Of a stretch of 27,094 nt of DNA, positions 9,528 through 21,312 are shown piece after piece (positions within the stretch are counted from its first letter, which is position 1; every line of letters starts with the position of its first letter). The notes beneath the pieces were generated by a model. That model was not told the origin of the DNA, did no database searches, and worked only from the letters and a program-made list of their open reading frames with translations. The position numbers and the translations under genes are program-made. The stretch is from NCBI RefSeq assembly GCF_000275845.1, contig NW_006766895.1, positions 701,242 to 728,335 on the forward strand, read 5' to 3'. This stretch comes from Dichomitus squalens LYAD-421 SS1. Its lineage: Eukaryota; Basidiomycota; Agaricomycetes; Polyporales; Polyporaceae.

Positions 9528-11372
9528 ACTCTCACACGCTGCTCATCTGCATCTGTCAGCCTGCCCTCTTGGCGAAGACGTTCCCGTCAGGCTCTCCGGA
9601 TTTCCGCCCGCAATGAAGAGCACATCATTGCGCTCAGACGATCGAACAAAGTCGTCGGCGGTGGGGGGGGGGGCACTGTGGATTCTAAGATAAGCGCCTC
9701 GAACTCTGGAACCCCGGTGGGAGCGGAGACGAAGGCCATTGACGTGAAGCTTGCTCGACAGCCTTAGCCTCGACTGACCATTGCCGCGCCAGGCACAACC
9801 CGATGGTTTTCATAGCTGGCTTCATCATCTCTCCCGGTTCGCTTTGCACTCCATTTGTCCTCCTGAGTCCACAAACTGACTCGCAACCGTCGAATCGAGG
9901 CTTGAGTTTCTAGGGCAGGTATACTTTTAAGCGTCAAGCGACTCAATTTGCAGGTACAAAGTAATACAATCCGGTGAGAATGCTAGTACGTGCTACATAC
10001 ATAGTAATTGATCTACCTTACGTGAAGCGGCTCAAGGCACCAAAAACCTGGGGAAGGCACCGCATGACTGGCCGACGTTCCTTTCGAACCCGTACGTTCC
10101 CGACCAGTGCTGCGCGCGGGGATGTGTGCATCGTTCCACTTCGGGTTTATCACAGACCGTGGCGAGCGACGGCCGATCAGCTCGACGCCCTGCGATCTGG
10201 TGCTACAATCCACGAGAGTCAGTCCCTCGCGCAGTACCAGGAGCCGACCAACGACCATGTTTCTCTGCCGCTGACGAATCAACCATACCTGAGGTGCACG
10301 ACGCGGTAGACGGGACCACTGTGAAGCAACTGCAGAAGAAGTAGACCGAAAGATTCGTACCACCTACCAAGGAGATGCAATCTGCCTTCGCCGCCCTAGT
10401 AAGGCGCGGGAGCGTAGGAAGGAACAACTGGCCACTTACTTCAATCCTTCTTGAACGAGCATAAGCGCGGTTCGGCTCAATCGTCAACTGACGGTTGCGA
10501 GAAAGACGGGAATGAACAATCCGCGCTGCGATATAACCATGATTGATACAGCGAACAGCGCACGACGGCCGGCTCCGAGTCATGCAGGACAACATACCAT
10601 ATGCTGGGCCACATGGTATGTCGAGGCGAGGTGTAGTGCTAGCGTGTGCCAGTCTGGATGTGGACCCACCTGTACTATATAGCGCGGCACCAGTGCCCGT
10701 CATCGCGCTTCGGCCAGTGCCCCTCACAACCCGATTCCGAGCGGAAGTGTCATCATCTACTGTCTCATAAATCTCGCAACAATGACGACGGTTCCAGATG
10801 GGGGGTGAAGCAGCTAGAAGATGATTAGAACCACGACCAGAGCATCGCCTCGCATCATGGTATTGATGGCATTGAGGGAACGTGTCAACGACAAGGCAGA
10901 CATAGAGTATGAGCACCGAGAGAAGGCTAGAGAGTACAAGGTTGTCGTGACTCGTAAACACCGAGCAGGCAAAGACGATGACGGTGTGCAAACAAGCCAG
11001 ACAATAGCCGCGGCTGCATAGGCGCTAGAGTGTGGGATGTTGTGAAGTGGGTAAGTTGTTCAGATTAATGATCAGTAGTTGACTTGACTATCCCGGCTTC
11101 TATGCCATATCAGCCGGCCTCTATAGACATTATTGACAGATAATCTCTATTGTACCGGCGGGCGCCATGGACGACCGTCATCCACAGCTTCTTTCCACCA
11201 CGTCCTCCATGACTGTAACCGCTAGCTCGTCAGGTGAGGCCGATAGACAACTAAGAACGCGTTGCGAAGAGGTTTGGAGCCGCGGTGAGGCACTGCAGAG
11301 GAGGTCTTGTTTTGATGGGAGGCGTTCAATCCGGATAAGGGACTTGTTGTAACCTGGGCTATTGTCACCTTG
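9528..11372. other. Gene-poor intergenic stretch
   Basis: Apart from the doubtful minus-strand open frame at 10203-10991, no coding region is supported. An 11-G run lies at 9663-9673. Short open frames (for example 11167-11352 plus, MDDRHPQLLSTTSSMTV, followed by a GTGAGG donor-like site at about 11235) lack family resemblance. Confidence 0.4.
10203..10991 (-). CDS. Doubtful 262-aa open frame
   Basis: A single uninterrupted frame of 262 codons, the longest in this interval. The N-terminus is hydrophobic (MHTVIVFACSVF..., VLSSLLSVLILYVCLVV), which could be a signal anchor, but the remainder is Arg/Ser/Cys-rich with no repeat, domain or conserved motif I recognise, and the composition resembles a chance open frame in GC-rich DNA. 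Listed because its length is unusual here, not because I believe it is a gene. Confidence 0.15.
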   Translation of the reverse strand: MHTVIVFACSVFTSHDNLVLSSLLSVLILYVCLVVDTFPQCHQYHDARRCSGRGSNHLLAASPPIWNRRHCCEIYETVDDDTSARNRVVRGTGRSAMTGTGAALYSTGGSTSRLAHASTTPRLDIPCGPAYGMLSCMTRSRPSCAVRCINHGYIAARIVHSRLSRNRQLTIEPNRAYARSRRIEVSGQLFLPTLPRLTRAAKADCISLVGGTNLSVYFFCSCFTVVPSTASCTSGMVDSSAAEKHGRWSAPGTARGTDSRGL

Positions 11373-11719
11373 ATGGACCCGTCTCCCGAAGGCTCCCATG
11401 CCCACCGCACATACAACAATTGCCCTCCCGAGCACAATTCACCTGTGAGTTCTTCTCCCATGTTGCCATCCCATCCTTGTCTGTCGTTTTTGTCTTTCCT
11501 TCTATAATTCCTTCGATCTTATTCTCTTCGCTTCGTCGACATTGATCCCCCAGTCCTCGCGTACTGTGTACGTTGCAGCAAGCCCTCGGCTTTCACTTTG
11601 ACCGCTGTTTCTTCCTGTCCTCCTCGAATTTAGACACATAATCGTCTCCACTTTGATTCCTAGTCTATCTGCACTCGCTTTCTGTCTATCTTCTATCCTT
11701 CGCCACAACTTCTCAAAAG
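11373..11719 (+). promoter_or_regulatory. Pyrimidine-rich promoter/leader with an upstream short ORF
   Basis: The 250 bases before the ATG at 11720 are strongly C/T-rich on the coding strand (for example runs such as CTTCTATAATTCCTTCG near 11498), as is common just upstream of or in the leader of basidiomycete genes. An ATG at 11373 opens a 44-codon frame (MDPSPEGSHAHRTYNNCPPE...) that meets a GTGAGT donor-like site at about 11442. It may be an upstream ORF or a leader exon. Confidence 0.4.
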
Positions 11720-12925
11720 ATGAACACGGCCACGACCGCTTACTGCCAGTTCAACCATCCACCTCCCACCTACAACACCCTCGACAGCCGCCAGAAAACT
11801 CGCCTCATCCGTACTACGCGAAAGCTTGGGGCCGTCCTCGGTACGACCCCTCACCTGGCTGAGAGCGACTCGCCCGTCTTCGTCTCACCCGACAGAGAGA
11901 GGCCACTGCCGTTCTCTTCCAAACGCGACCGCAAGCGCCGCCAAGGCTCAATATTTGAGTTCCTCCCTCCCTCAGGACCCTTCGCATACGACTATGCATC
12001 TTCCTCCGCCAGCTCGTCCATGAGCGAGCTCGCGCTCCCCCGGTCAAGCATCGACTCAAACGACTCCGAGCTGTCTACCCAGTCGCTGCCTGCACCCAAA
12101 TCCTTCGCGCGTCACGTCCGCGAGAGGTCGAAGAGCAAGGGCAAATGTATGCCTCTTCCCACTCCTCTCGTTCTCAGGTTGAACGCGGTCGCGCTCCCCC
12201 TTTCCGACCCACGTCTCGCCACACCCGATACCGTCGCTACGCTGAAGAGCATCAGCACAGCAACCCGGTCCGCGATCCCTGTTACTCCTACGACGCCCGT
12301 AACACCATCGACGCCCACCGCGACTGAGACGCGGAGGAGGCGTCTCGCGAAGTTGAAACGCACGCTGGGGGAAAACGTCCCTGCAGAGCTGGTCATGCCC
12401 TTCAGGACCCCGCGCGCTCAGCGCCCATCACCCGTCGCCATCACATCCGCCGCGCAGACCCTCTTGTCCCCTCGACTCGGGAGTGCGCCTTACAAACCAG
12501 CGAATGCGGACTCGCAGAAGCAACGGAGCCCGCGCGCGAAGCCACTGTCCCCCTCGCAGAAGACCGATCCGCTCGTGCACTCTTGCGCGAGGTCTACCTC
12601 ATCGAAGGACAGCCCGCGGAGACGGAGTGCTTCTGTGGACTTCAAGCATGGGGTCATGTCTCCCGCGCTCGCAGCCCCGTCAGCTCCCCAGCCTCCCTCG
12701 AAATCATACCATCATTCGCGTGCACCCTCGCACGCTGCGAATATGTTCACGTCTGAGACGTATCCTCCCGTTGCGTATTCGGTCACAACCGTCCCTCGCG
12801 ATCCAGTACCGAGTCCAGATTCGGGACGTGTGTGGGTGACTGGTGCGGAGTCGTGGACGGGCGAGTGGAACAGGAAGGATATCCGGGAAGTACAGCGTCA
12901 GTTGCGAAACCTCAGGCTTCGATGA
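11720..12925 (+). CDS. Intrinsically disordered hypothetical protein, 401 aa, intronless
   Basis: A single uninterrupted frame with favourable start context (AAAAGATGA) and GC-rich third positions. The protein is dominated by Ser, Pro, Thr, Arg and Lys, without membrane segments or a signal peptide, so it is probably disordered and cytosolic or nuclear. Two segments look conserved-domain-like: near the N-terminus, RTTRKLGAVLGTTPHLAES (about residues 31-50), and the extreme C-terminus, VWVTGAESWTGEWNRKDIRE followed by VQRQLRNLRLR. Between them lie basic clusters (SSKRDRKRRQGS, ETRRRRLAKLKRTLGE), TP repeats (VTPTTPVTPSTPTATE) and several SPR/SPS-type sites that could be proline-directed phosphorylation targets. 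I cannot assign a function. Neighbours on either side are gene-poor. Confidence 0.8.
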   Translation: MNTATTAYCQFNHPPPTYNTLDSRQKTRLIRTTRKLGAVLGTTPHLAESDSPVFVSPDRERPLPFSSKRDRKRRQGSIFEFLPPSGPFAYDYASSSASSSMSELALPRSSIDSNDSELSTQSLPAPKSFARHVRERSKSKGKCMPLPTPLVLRLNAVALPLSDPRLATPDTVATLKSISTATRSAIPVTPTTPVTPSTPTATETRRRRLAKLKRTLGENVPAELVMPFRTPRAQRPSPVAITSAAQTLLSPRLGSAPYKPANADSQKQRSPRAKPLSPSQKTDPLVHSCARSTSSKDSPRRRSASVDFKHGVMSPALAAPSAPQPPSKSYHHSRAPSHAANMFTSETYPPVAYSVTTVPRDPVPSPDSGRVWVTGAESWTGEWNRKDIREVQRQLRNLRLR

Positions 12926-15720
12926 GGCAACGGGCTCCCTTGCTAGTTGCAGTGCTTCCTCGTGATGTTCTCAGACGTTTGCCATCCGCTCGACCATACG
13001 ACAACGTACGGTGGACAACTACGGCAGACGTCTGGGTTTCGACACACGGTCGAGCAGGATATGGCTTGGTCTGACATCGACGATGCGTGTGGAACGCTGA
13101 CTCTCCCGTATGCGTCTGTATAATCTCCACTACATCTCATGAATGGGACTGGGTGTGACATGGACTTCGAGGCTATTGGAACTATTATTATTAGGCGTGT
13201 CGTTGCAACGATAGGAATATGATGTGTATATTACCTGTAATGCACTAATAAGGCTAGATCTCCTAGGTCTGTCGCTTCTTTCGCGCGTCTCTTCTGACGC
13301 TTCCAGACCTGGGCTATATTTGCGTCTCTATCATAGGCAACACCTCTGCAACAATAGCAGCGCTATGATTATGCTCTGGTCCATATGTTATTCTGCGCAA
13401 GTCGCCGAACCAGAGTCCGTGTTCGAATGAGTCGTGAAGAGCCAATGATTCTCAAAACGATAAACAGGATCAACGTGACTGACAAGAGTCGTGCTCCTCT
13501 AGTGTGCAAGAATCATCTTGAATATCGCGACGTCAGGCATATGGAGCCGGTCAAAATTTTCTGCTTACACCTCAGTGGTAGGCATCGCCCAGATATGGTC
13601 CTGAGGGGTCAACGTCAACCCTGCCAGGTTTGCGTCAAAGCGCTTGGTCATATCATCTGGCGGCCTGCAATGTGCTCATACGTTTGTCAGACACAAGCGT
13701 CGGCTGACACTGACATGGATGCGCTTCGCGTACCAGCAGCACACTCGCTGTCGGCGAAGGGTGCCATCACACTGAGGGGATGACGTTTTGTGGCGGGTAA
13801 CAGACTTGTCATCCGGGCCTTGATGACGAGGTGGTTGCTTGTCATCCACGCAGCCGCAGCCTTGAACTTAAGGTGTGAGGAACATGTACTACATAGTGCT
13901 AGAGAGTCCTCGCACCCAATCGTCGGCCCCTTTGGACTCAGGAACCGGGAACGATGATCAACGTGAGCACAGGCTAGGTTGAACGAGACACGGAGGGGCA
14001 TGATGTGGAGAGGACGCGGAACCGACTGCGCTCGCCGCTCACGAAGAGAGCGGTCCGCTGAGCTAAAAATAGGCAAAATGCCGCAGATAGCGTCGTAGTA
14101 AAGGTTTGATCGGAGCATCTACGTATTGAATACGAGATGCTCGGAATAGCTGACTTCGCTGAGATCCGTATCAACATGCCAGTGGGGGAGGGACCCCAGT
14201 CAGCCGGGAGACAGAAATTATGGCGATCTATATCTTGAGTGTCTATCATAGTCACTTGTCGTCCGAGAGCAAGCCTCCATAGGCTTAGCAGCAGATGCTA
14301 GGACACACCCGAATTAGTGCAAAATCGAAGCTAGCGCACCTCATCCAAGCTGAATATGGCGCAGGTGTTGTTGTACGCATCCAGCCTGAGTACTACATAG
14401 TCGATGATGTCGGAAAGGAAGCTGTGAAACAACGCTGTGGATATACTTGTCACCGAGATGCGGGACTGCATGTCCGAGGGGTATCCCAGCCCTGAGGGCC
14501 CGAAGCATAAGATCTGCCAGTGTCCTAGTCACGGTACTAGTGGACATTCCAGGAAGGTTCACAGTGTGAACCAACTTGCTCGTTCAGTATATTTTGTAAA
14601 TAAGGCGAGATGCCCGCGTATAGTGCCTGAGAGACGGACTCACTTATACAGCAAATCCATGACCTGGCAGGGCAGGCAGCCTATAATTACGAGACTAAGA
14701 TCGAAGAATGAATAAGTAGACTGGGGAAGACAAGAGAACACGAGCAAGCTATTTCACGAGTCGTCTGATAGTGTTTGTGCCAGTCATGTTGTCATGCATG
14801 GCACGGTGCTGCGGAGACAAGTGCCGAAATGGTGTCCAATACCAGGTACATCATATCGGCGTTATCCCTTTCGCCCGACTCAAAGCAAGACTGTCACCAT
14901 CTTGGGCGATATTCTCATGTCATTCCCAGAGCTAGGGCTCCACGAACATGCGAGGCGCGGATTTCGGCACACCGTACTGTTCGGACTGCAAGATTGGTGC
15001 TCAAGACTACACGCGCACCCGAAAGACAAGCGAAATCCTCCCAGGACCGCCCCAGAAACGTGGTCCATACCCGCCGGAGAAGACTGAGGATATGAACACT
15101 GACAGAGATTGACAGTGCTGATATGTGAACCGAGTGTGAATGAGGCTTCAAATTGTAGGGACCGTTACATATGGAGGGTCTGAGCAGGCCGATCTGTACA
15201 GCTTGCGCACGGGAGGGATTTAATGACCTGTCAATTAGCCCTCAAAGCTATGCACCGCTGTACGTCGGTATGTACGCTTCTTGCCACATCACAATACGCG
15301 CTATGTGCCGCGAAAGTCTGGCTACGGAGACAAGTCAGTGACTCGACGGTTTAGAACCTCTGGTGCCTCGTGTGTCATAGCTCTGGCGCTTAGCACAGGG
15401 ACTTCTTCAGATTGCTCTTCATCAAGTCCTCCAATAAATGGCGCCTATAGCGGATCTTGGCCCGACACCATCAACCTGCGAAGATCCAACTACCAATCAC
15501 TCAAGTTTATGGTAACAGGTTGCTGCGTGAAAGAGAAAGGAGGTATGGTTCGGCACTGCCTGATTGAAGTATGACAAGCTTACCAGTCGACGCTCGCCAG
15601 TACATCATCCGCTCAGTACGAGAGAACGGTGGCCCAGCTTCCAACTCAGCAAAATCATGAGCGTCGTTGTCAATCCCAGTGACGTTTATTCATGCTGACG
15701 AGAGCAGAGCGGTGCGGTAG

Positions 15721-15942
15721 AGAGCAGCCAATGTCCTCCTCGTCAGATATGGACAGACGTTGCCGTTGAACACGTTATTCGGCGGCAATGAACAACGTGC
15801 AACCATCTCGTTGGCGGGGGGAGAGACGGCGATCAGAGACAGGGCGAGACGAGCCTATGACAAGGCGACCAGCACATCGTTGAGCAAGGAAATTTTCGAC
15901 AGCATGATCTTGAACTCTCACCTCCGTTCAGCCACCGGCTGA
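15721..15942 (+). other. Coding-like open stretch, possible exon or gene relic
   Basis: A 73-codon frame runs from just after a TAG acceptor-like site (15718-15720) to a TGA at 15940-15942, reading RAANVLLVRYGQTLPLNTLF, then SLAGGETAIRDRARRAYDKA, then SLSKEIFDSMILNSHLRSAT. Composition is balanced and hydrophilic like real protein. No donor side or start could be fixed and no family is recognised, so it is only a candidate final exon. Confidence 0.2.
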
Positions 15943-18553
15943 TGACGAATAGACTAACGCCAGGGCCGAGCTGTGTGAAGTCAGAAGATGCGAAAAAATT
16001 TCCATTTCTCTCGCGAAGCATCTATCGAAGAGAGGCGTGCACGATGTAGACTCCGCTATTCACACGGATGTTATACTCTGGAAGCTCTCCTCCGTTCCCT
16101 ATGCTAGTCACAAGATCAGCCACCGCCCGGCATCGTTAGAGTAAGGGCGCCAACGAATGCGAACGTCTTCAACGCTGGGAATACAAGAGCGAGGGTGCGA
16201 AGTGCTCACAAATTAACAATCCATCACAGGTTCGCATTGTGTATCAGCGTTTTCATGACCGCTACCATCACTACGATGTCCGAAGCTGGACACTAGTGAC
16301 GTATACGTCTCGCCACTATGTACCGCAGAATGGGGCCGTTGGCCGATGTATGAGGAGAAAGGTTATGGTTCATTGAATGTAACTCGCTCGAAGCTATGGA
16401 GACACTTTACCTCGCGATTGACTGCGGATCAATCCATATGAATCAACTGTTCGACATGCGTGGGTGTCCATGTCTTGTAGCCGAAGTCAGAGGAGTGTGT
16501 ACACTCACGAAAAAAGCAATCAGAAGTGTCCAGGGCGGTTCGGGAGTCGTTCACTTGTCAGCCCGTCCCGCATAGTTGGGCGCCCCTGCATAAGCATGAG
16601 ATGCCTGAGGTAATAGATTTGGGGTACATACTGCGTCTAGAAGGTACATCGTTGAAGATACTAACAGGTTGTCGCCTGCCGTGAGTTCGCACCTGAAAAT
16701 CTAACTCCTCGGTCCGCTGACGCCGCAGGAGCATGAATGGGTATCTCCTATCTCCGTCGAGCTGTCGCCCTACCAGTCACTGTCTAGAGAAGTAGGGTGC
16801 CAGATGCTCTCGTTCCCACACCCGCCCGGGGAATGCCACGCAAGAAGCACGGTGAACGATAGAAAAATCAGGTCGGCGTGATGGAACTTGAATGGTAGCT
16901 GCGAGCGATACTTCGGCCCCGCTCAAGCACCTGTCCTTCTTGATAGAGATTCACAGACCGCTTCCTTGATCGCAGACCCGACCGAAGGCCTCCGCCAAAG
17001 ACAAGATCATATACAATATCTTGTTGTTGACAGACCGGCGTCTTGCCTTGGCCTCGTCACAGGATGATTCTAACGAAGGATCAATTTTGTTCGGGAAAAT
17101 ATTTCGCTTGTGGAAAGGCAACGCCCACCTAGATTGCTGCGAACCTTGAGGCGCGGAAACAACCATTCGAACGTGCGGTAATGCTTCCCCTTGAGACGAA
17201 TGCGTCAAGCTGACGCTAGGGCCGTAGCTAACGCCAGGCATAAAGTACGCTGTCTGCGCAAGAAAGAATGAGCAGCGGATGCCAAAGACATGGCAGGAAT
17301 CTCGTGGAGGCAAGGGAGGAAGGGCCCGAACATTGCAATAGAACCCCAGCGTATATGCAGTTAGATGCAACATACAGCTTCCCTGAACAGCATATGAACA
17401 CTTACAACATTGCTCGGTAGCCATCTTCTGTCGGCGTCGATATGTACAAATGCACTCGAACACTGTCTACGTGGCGGTCGTGATAGTGCGCGAAGTCAGT
17501 CAGGGCCGTCGTCGCAAGCAACGGTGAGCTCAGCTAGAGCAGGGGTACCCCAGAGTCGAACTCGCAGCGAAGCCGTCAGGAAGACTAGGATGTGTCGTCT
17601 AGAGGGTCTTGTGTCAATAAGCGAGATCGGTAAAAATTATCGCGAAGCGATTCGTAGCCAGGAAGTGTGGGCGAACACGTTCGCACACTATCTTGAGCAT
17701 GTCAAAATCATTGTCAGTTCACTACGTGCAGTAGGAGTAAATTCGGAGCTAACCTGACTACCCAGATGCAAACAGGCTCTTCGAACCTGGTGCTTACCTC
17801 AATTTAACACCGGCTTGTCGCGTTCTGGTCTGTGAAGTCCCATCGATGAAGCAGTCGAGCGGCTTCTGGTGCGTTACGGCTTGAAAGTTGCTTAAGTGGC
17901 GGCGATCAGCTACAGGTTGACGTCTCATGAGTCGCAGGCTATTTCCGAAGCCTCTCATATCTCAATGACATCGGTAACGATGCCCACGTGCTGGATATCT
18001 AAGCAGGCACCACGCCATCGTCATTCGGCGGCCAGGTCGTGGGACGAGCGAACGGGGATCAGGATAAAGTTCAAAGATGAGGCTTCGTGCGAGGCCCGAC
18101 GTTCCCGAGGCGAGAGGGGATCGGAAAAACCGGAGAACCATAAGAGATTCCTCGGGGTTCTGCTGCCGCTGTGAGGGAACGAGTGACGCAACTGACGTTC
18201 GAGGCCCCGCGGAGCAGGTAGCCGAGCGTGTTCTTATTCTGCGAAGCGATGGTAACACTCGAAAGCAGTCCTGAGACACGTGGCGCAGGGCAGTGAAGAA
18301 AGATCAAAAACAGGAACTGCACAACACCAGCCCAGCAAAGGGTCCACAATGAAGAAACTCACAGGGTTCGAGTGTGACCGTGTACCGTCGGTGTCGTATA
18401 CATACACATGTTCATTCCCACAACGCATGGAACCGGTAGATCTACGCTGGTTTGTGCTGGATGAGTTTCCCTTCTCTTCTCCCGTCCCCCTGGTGTACCA
18501 TCTTCGAACTGTATACGCTCAGGGCACTGAGCAAGAGGCTCGGCACTGACCGA

Positions 18554-18580
18554 ACAATGCGGACAATGCGGACAATGCAC
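18554..18580 (+). repeat. Short tandem repeat, three copies of a 9-mer
   Basis: ACAATGCGG, ACAATGCGG, ACAATGCAC in direct succession. Confidence 0.7.
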
Positions 18581-19156
18581 GTCCGGAGACAGCACACTCG
18601 CGAGGTGGAGGTGGTTGTGGACAGTAACTCATGGCTCTGGAAGCGGTAGCCACGTCGCGGTATACCGGAGCGCTTGTGCGTTTGTGGCTAGGATTCACTC
18701 CACAGGCGGGCACGATGGAAGCCGGTTAAGCGACTTCAGAGCTTCAAGAGTTGCCCATGCTGAGAAAAAAGTCAGCGTGCGACGAATCATGCAAGGACAG
18801 ATCAGAGCGCGAGACGCTCACCACACGCCAAATCGAGATTTAGTGAATCCTTTGCTTAGTCTCAGCAGCGGAACGAAACGTTGTCGTGCTACCCTGCGTT
18901 AAGTGTCATACACCAGTTGCCGCATGCGCCTGGTCTCGGGATCAGATGACCTAACAGAGTGCTTGGAATAGTGCACGGTGAAACATACACGGCAATTACG
19001 GTGCGACACCGGAGCAAAATGCAACGATCTGACCCGAGACCCTTCTATACGGTCATAGTTGTTGTCGGAGTGATCTGGACAAATCACGAGAGGAACGGAC
19101 TGAGACCTACACAAGGGTCAAACCTGAGACCGCGGTTCACGGGCACTCACCGACGC

Positions 19157-20519
19157 CTAATGTCTTCTATCCCTCTCGCGACCCCTATCGTCCCGGTAGC
19201 CCCTCCGCGCCTTCTGCACCTCCTCGACCTCCGTCCGGTTGAACACATCCCCGTATCCAAGGCCCACAGATCCAAATCCGTATCCACCACGCACAGTGCT
19301 CGGCGTCTCGCTCCCCTCCAGCTCTCTCTTTTTCCGCTTGATCAGCTCCAGCGCGCGCAGGCGCTCCGCGGACTCGCGGCACGTCCTCTCTGCGCCCGCG
19401 CTCGTGCTACCTCCTCTAGGACCGTCACCCCCAGATCGAGGTTCGGAAGGACCTACCCGCGGATCTCGTGAGTGTTCGGGCGCGTGGTAGCGGGAGTGCG
19501 TGGCGCGAGCAGGGAAAGTTGAGCTTGAAGGGCCGTCTCGGGAAGCCAGCCGGGTGTTGATGGCTGTCAAGGGATCGTGTACGGATTTGCGCACGAGGTC
19601 CCGGAGTCTGGGTACGTGTGCGTGTGCGCGGGCCGACAGGCAGAGTGGACAACGAAGGTGGTTTGGACGTGCGATCCCGCAGTTGTGGGGCGCCCCCGAA
19701 ATGGAGTGAGGGGCGACGAACCGGGGTGGTAGTGAGGTCATCGGCAGAGAAGAAGCATGGACAGCAGAAAGTTCAGTACAATTAGCACTCGGCTACACGG
19801 CAAGTCAGACAGGGATCCTGGGCAGAACACCCTGGGGTGGCAGCCAGATGGCCAAAAACATCGAAGACGTACTCACCGTTTATCGTCATCCGGATCTCCG
19901 CCATCGTCACGATTGCGGTCAGAGTACCACGGCTTGAGATCCTTCGCACTCGGCGCAAGCGCGACGCCGCGGTCCGTCTCTTTCTCACTCTCCTTGACGG
20001 GTGCGGGACGCCTTGTTGAGCGGATGGGGATAGTCATGAGGTTTTGCTGATGCGAGGTCATGAGGAAATCAGCCGTCGTCATATCAGAACCAAAGTACGG
20101 CACAATGGAAGTGGGGATGACCCACCTGCTCCAAGTCTTCGAATAAATTGATATGCCCGGACTTGGACGTGAGGGTCGATGGGCCGGCTGCAGTCGCTGT
20201 GGCTTCATCTACTCCGACCTGCTCCCTCGCGCGAGCAATCTGGAGGTCAATATCGTCCGTCTTCCGATCCCGGCGAGCTTTCGAACCCTGTAGACCCGCA
20301 CGCTGGCGGAGGAGGTCCATACGCGCCTCCGAGTCCTATGAATCCGCCTCAGTCATACAAACAAGGTCTACAGTGGAGAGAACGCACGGCAAGCATCATC
20401 CGCCCCTCCTCAATTGCCTCCTTCTGCTTCGCCTCCTCCTCATCCTTTCGAACCCGCTCGATATTGTCCCGGCGGTAAGGATGGTATGATTTGTGGTGAG
20501 CGATGTTCAGTTTCCCCAT
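19157..20519 (-). CDS. CIR_N-domain protein, LENG1-like, 320 aa, four exons
   Basis: Exons 20519-20388, 20335-20126, 20046-19877 and 19607-19157 join in frame to 320 residues; introns are 52, 79 and 269 nt. The N-terminus MGKLNIAHHKSYHPYRRDNI followed by ERVRKDEEEAKQKEA is the CIR_N domain, shared by the co-repressor CIR, CWC25 and LENG1; the next segment DSEARMDLLRQRAGLQGS and INLFEDLEQ match the layout of LENG1 (leukocyte receptor cluster member 1) homologues. After DLKPWYSDR and a DPLTAINTRLASR stretch it ends in a charged Arg/Glu-rich tail (RESAERLRALELIKRKKREL). Family members are nuclear and several are linked to pre-mRNA splicing; a nuclear role here is inference. The ATG at 20519 begins the domain exactly. 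The 269-nt third intron is long for this window and could hide a small extra exon. Confidence 0.85.
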
Positions 20520-20805
20520 CGTTTGCGTGGCAGATCGAGTCTTCGGGAGAGTGAAACACGTGGCCCGCCAATGTTCGATAAGTCTGAGCAAATGGACCAG
20601 AAAATGAATGAGATCGGAGGAGGGCAGATAGTGGCCGTTACGACCGAGAGCGCGGTTCCTCCACTTTCCACAAGCGCCTGTGATGGACAATAGGCGTCTA
20701 TCTTGAGAGGAGACAGCTGGGAGACGGAGTAGCCTTGCGGGGAAAAGCGTCGTCGGACTCGGACGTCGCAATTAACTGACCCCGATCTCACGACGATCTT
20801 CGAAA

Positions 20806-21312
20806 CTAGACATCAATGTCAGATGCGCACGCGCCAAGCCATATTATTTGCCTGCCGTCCGGGCAATGCGGTACAACTACATGACGATACATAAAGCCAA
20901 CTTTTGGAGTGTGCGGGGTTCCAACGCGCGTTTCTACAAAGACGTTCTCGTGGCGTGTGGGGAGTACGTGAGGTATCAGCTGGAGCACAAATATGAGGCC
21001 GAGGCTAGGGAAAACGACGAAGTCGGTTCTGAATGCGATACGTATGGGACGAGGGGCACTCAGGGCGGGGATACGATGCGAATATGTTACAATGAATGTG
21101 GTTAACCAAGACAGAATAGCGGCAACAATAACGCCCGCGCGGTTGGGCAGTGGGAGCGGGCACGACACATGTCGTGTCGGCCAAGGGCTGTGTAGCATCA
21201 GAAGGGCCAGTAGCACCGGTAGCAGTATCCAAATGAGTATGGTGCAAGGCCTAGACCAGGGTCCGCGGGTGCCGCTAAGCTTGGGCTGTGGAGGGGCCCA
21301 AAGTGAATTCAT
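20806..21312 (-). CDS. Possible three-helix membrane protein, 168 aa
   Basis: An uninterrupted frame with three hydrophobic segments: [19 protein letters not shown] (about residues 23-41), [18 protein letters not shown] (60-77) and [19 protein letters not shown] (about 99-117). No family is recognised. Its ATG overlaps the TGA of the cyclophilin gene (ATGA shared at 21312-21309), which leaves no room for a separate promoter; either it begins further in (Met39), it is a chance frame in the cyclophilin 3' region, or the two are co-transcribed. Codon use is mixed. The opposite strand has a weaker competing frame at 20848-21105. Confidence 0.35.
   Translation of the reverse strand: MNSLWAPPQPKLSGTRGPWSRPCTILIWILLPVLLALLMLHSPWPTRHVSCPLPLPNRAGVIVAAILSWLTTFIVTYSHRIPALSAPRPIRIAFRTDFVVFPSLGLIFVLQLIPHVLPTRHENVFVETRVGTPHTPKVGFMYRHVVVPHCPDGRQIIWLGACASDIDV

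Larger units (their letters stand above)
12926..19156. other. 6.2-kb stretch with no supported gene
   Basis: Many open frames of 60-170 codons occur on both strands, but they overlap each other and show no recognisable family, transposase, reverse transcriptase or RNA gene. The more coding-like pieces are 15721-15942 plus (listed separately), 14794-15087 plus (with KTVTILGDILMSFPELGLHE) and the second half of 17410-17757 plus (EIGKNYREAIRSQEVWANTF). They may be exons of lineage-specific genes, decayed genes or chance. I see no LTR pair or long inverted repeat within it by eye. Confidence 0.4.

Noticed and set aside
13410..13435. TTCGAAT motif as a possible tRNA T loop
   Set aside because: No flanking T stem and no A box at the right distance.
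16951..17463. 170-codon minus-strand frame (contains MATEQCCKC and a GTAAGT donor-like site)
   Set aside because: Cys/Ser/Arg-rich without motifs; splicing at the donor gives no sensible continuation; competes with a plus-strand frame at 17410-17757.
17520..17570. tRNA-like A-box/B-box text (GAGCTCAGCTAGAGC ... GTCGAACTC)
   Set aside because: Spacing between the boxes is too short and neither the T stem nor the acceptor stem pairs on either strand.
18959..19471. 170-codon plus-strand frame
   Set aside because: Its second half is antisense to the last exon of the LENG1-like gene.
20848..21105. Plus-strand frame [16 protein letters not shown]...
   Set aside because: It overlaps the longer minus-strand frame with three hydrophobic helices; neither is proven, and this one is shorter and has no recognisable motif.
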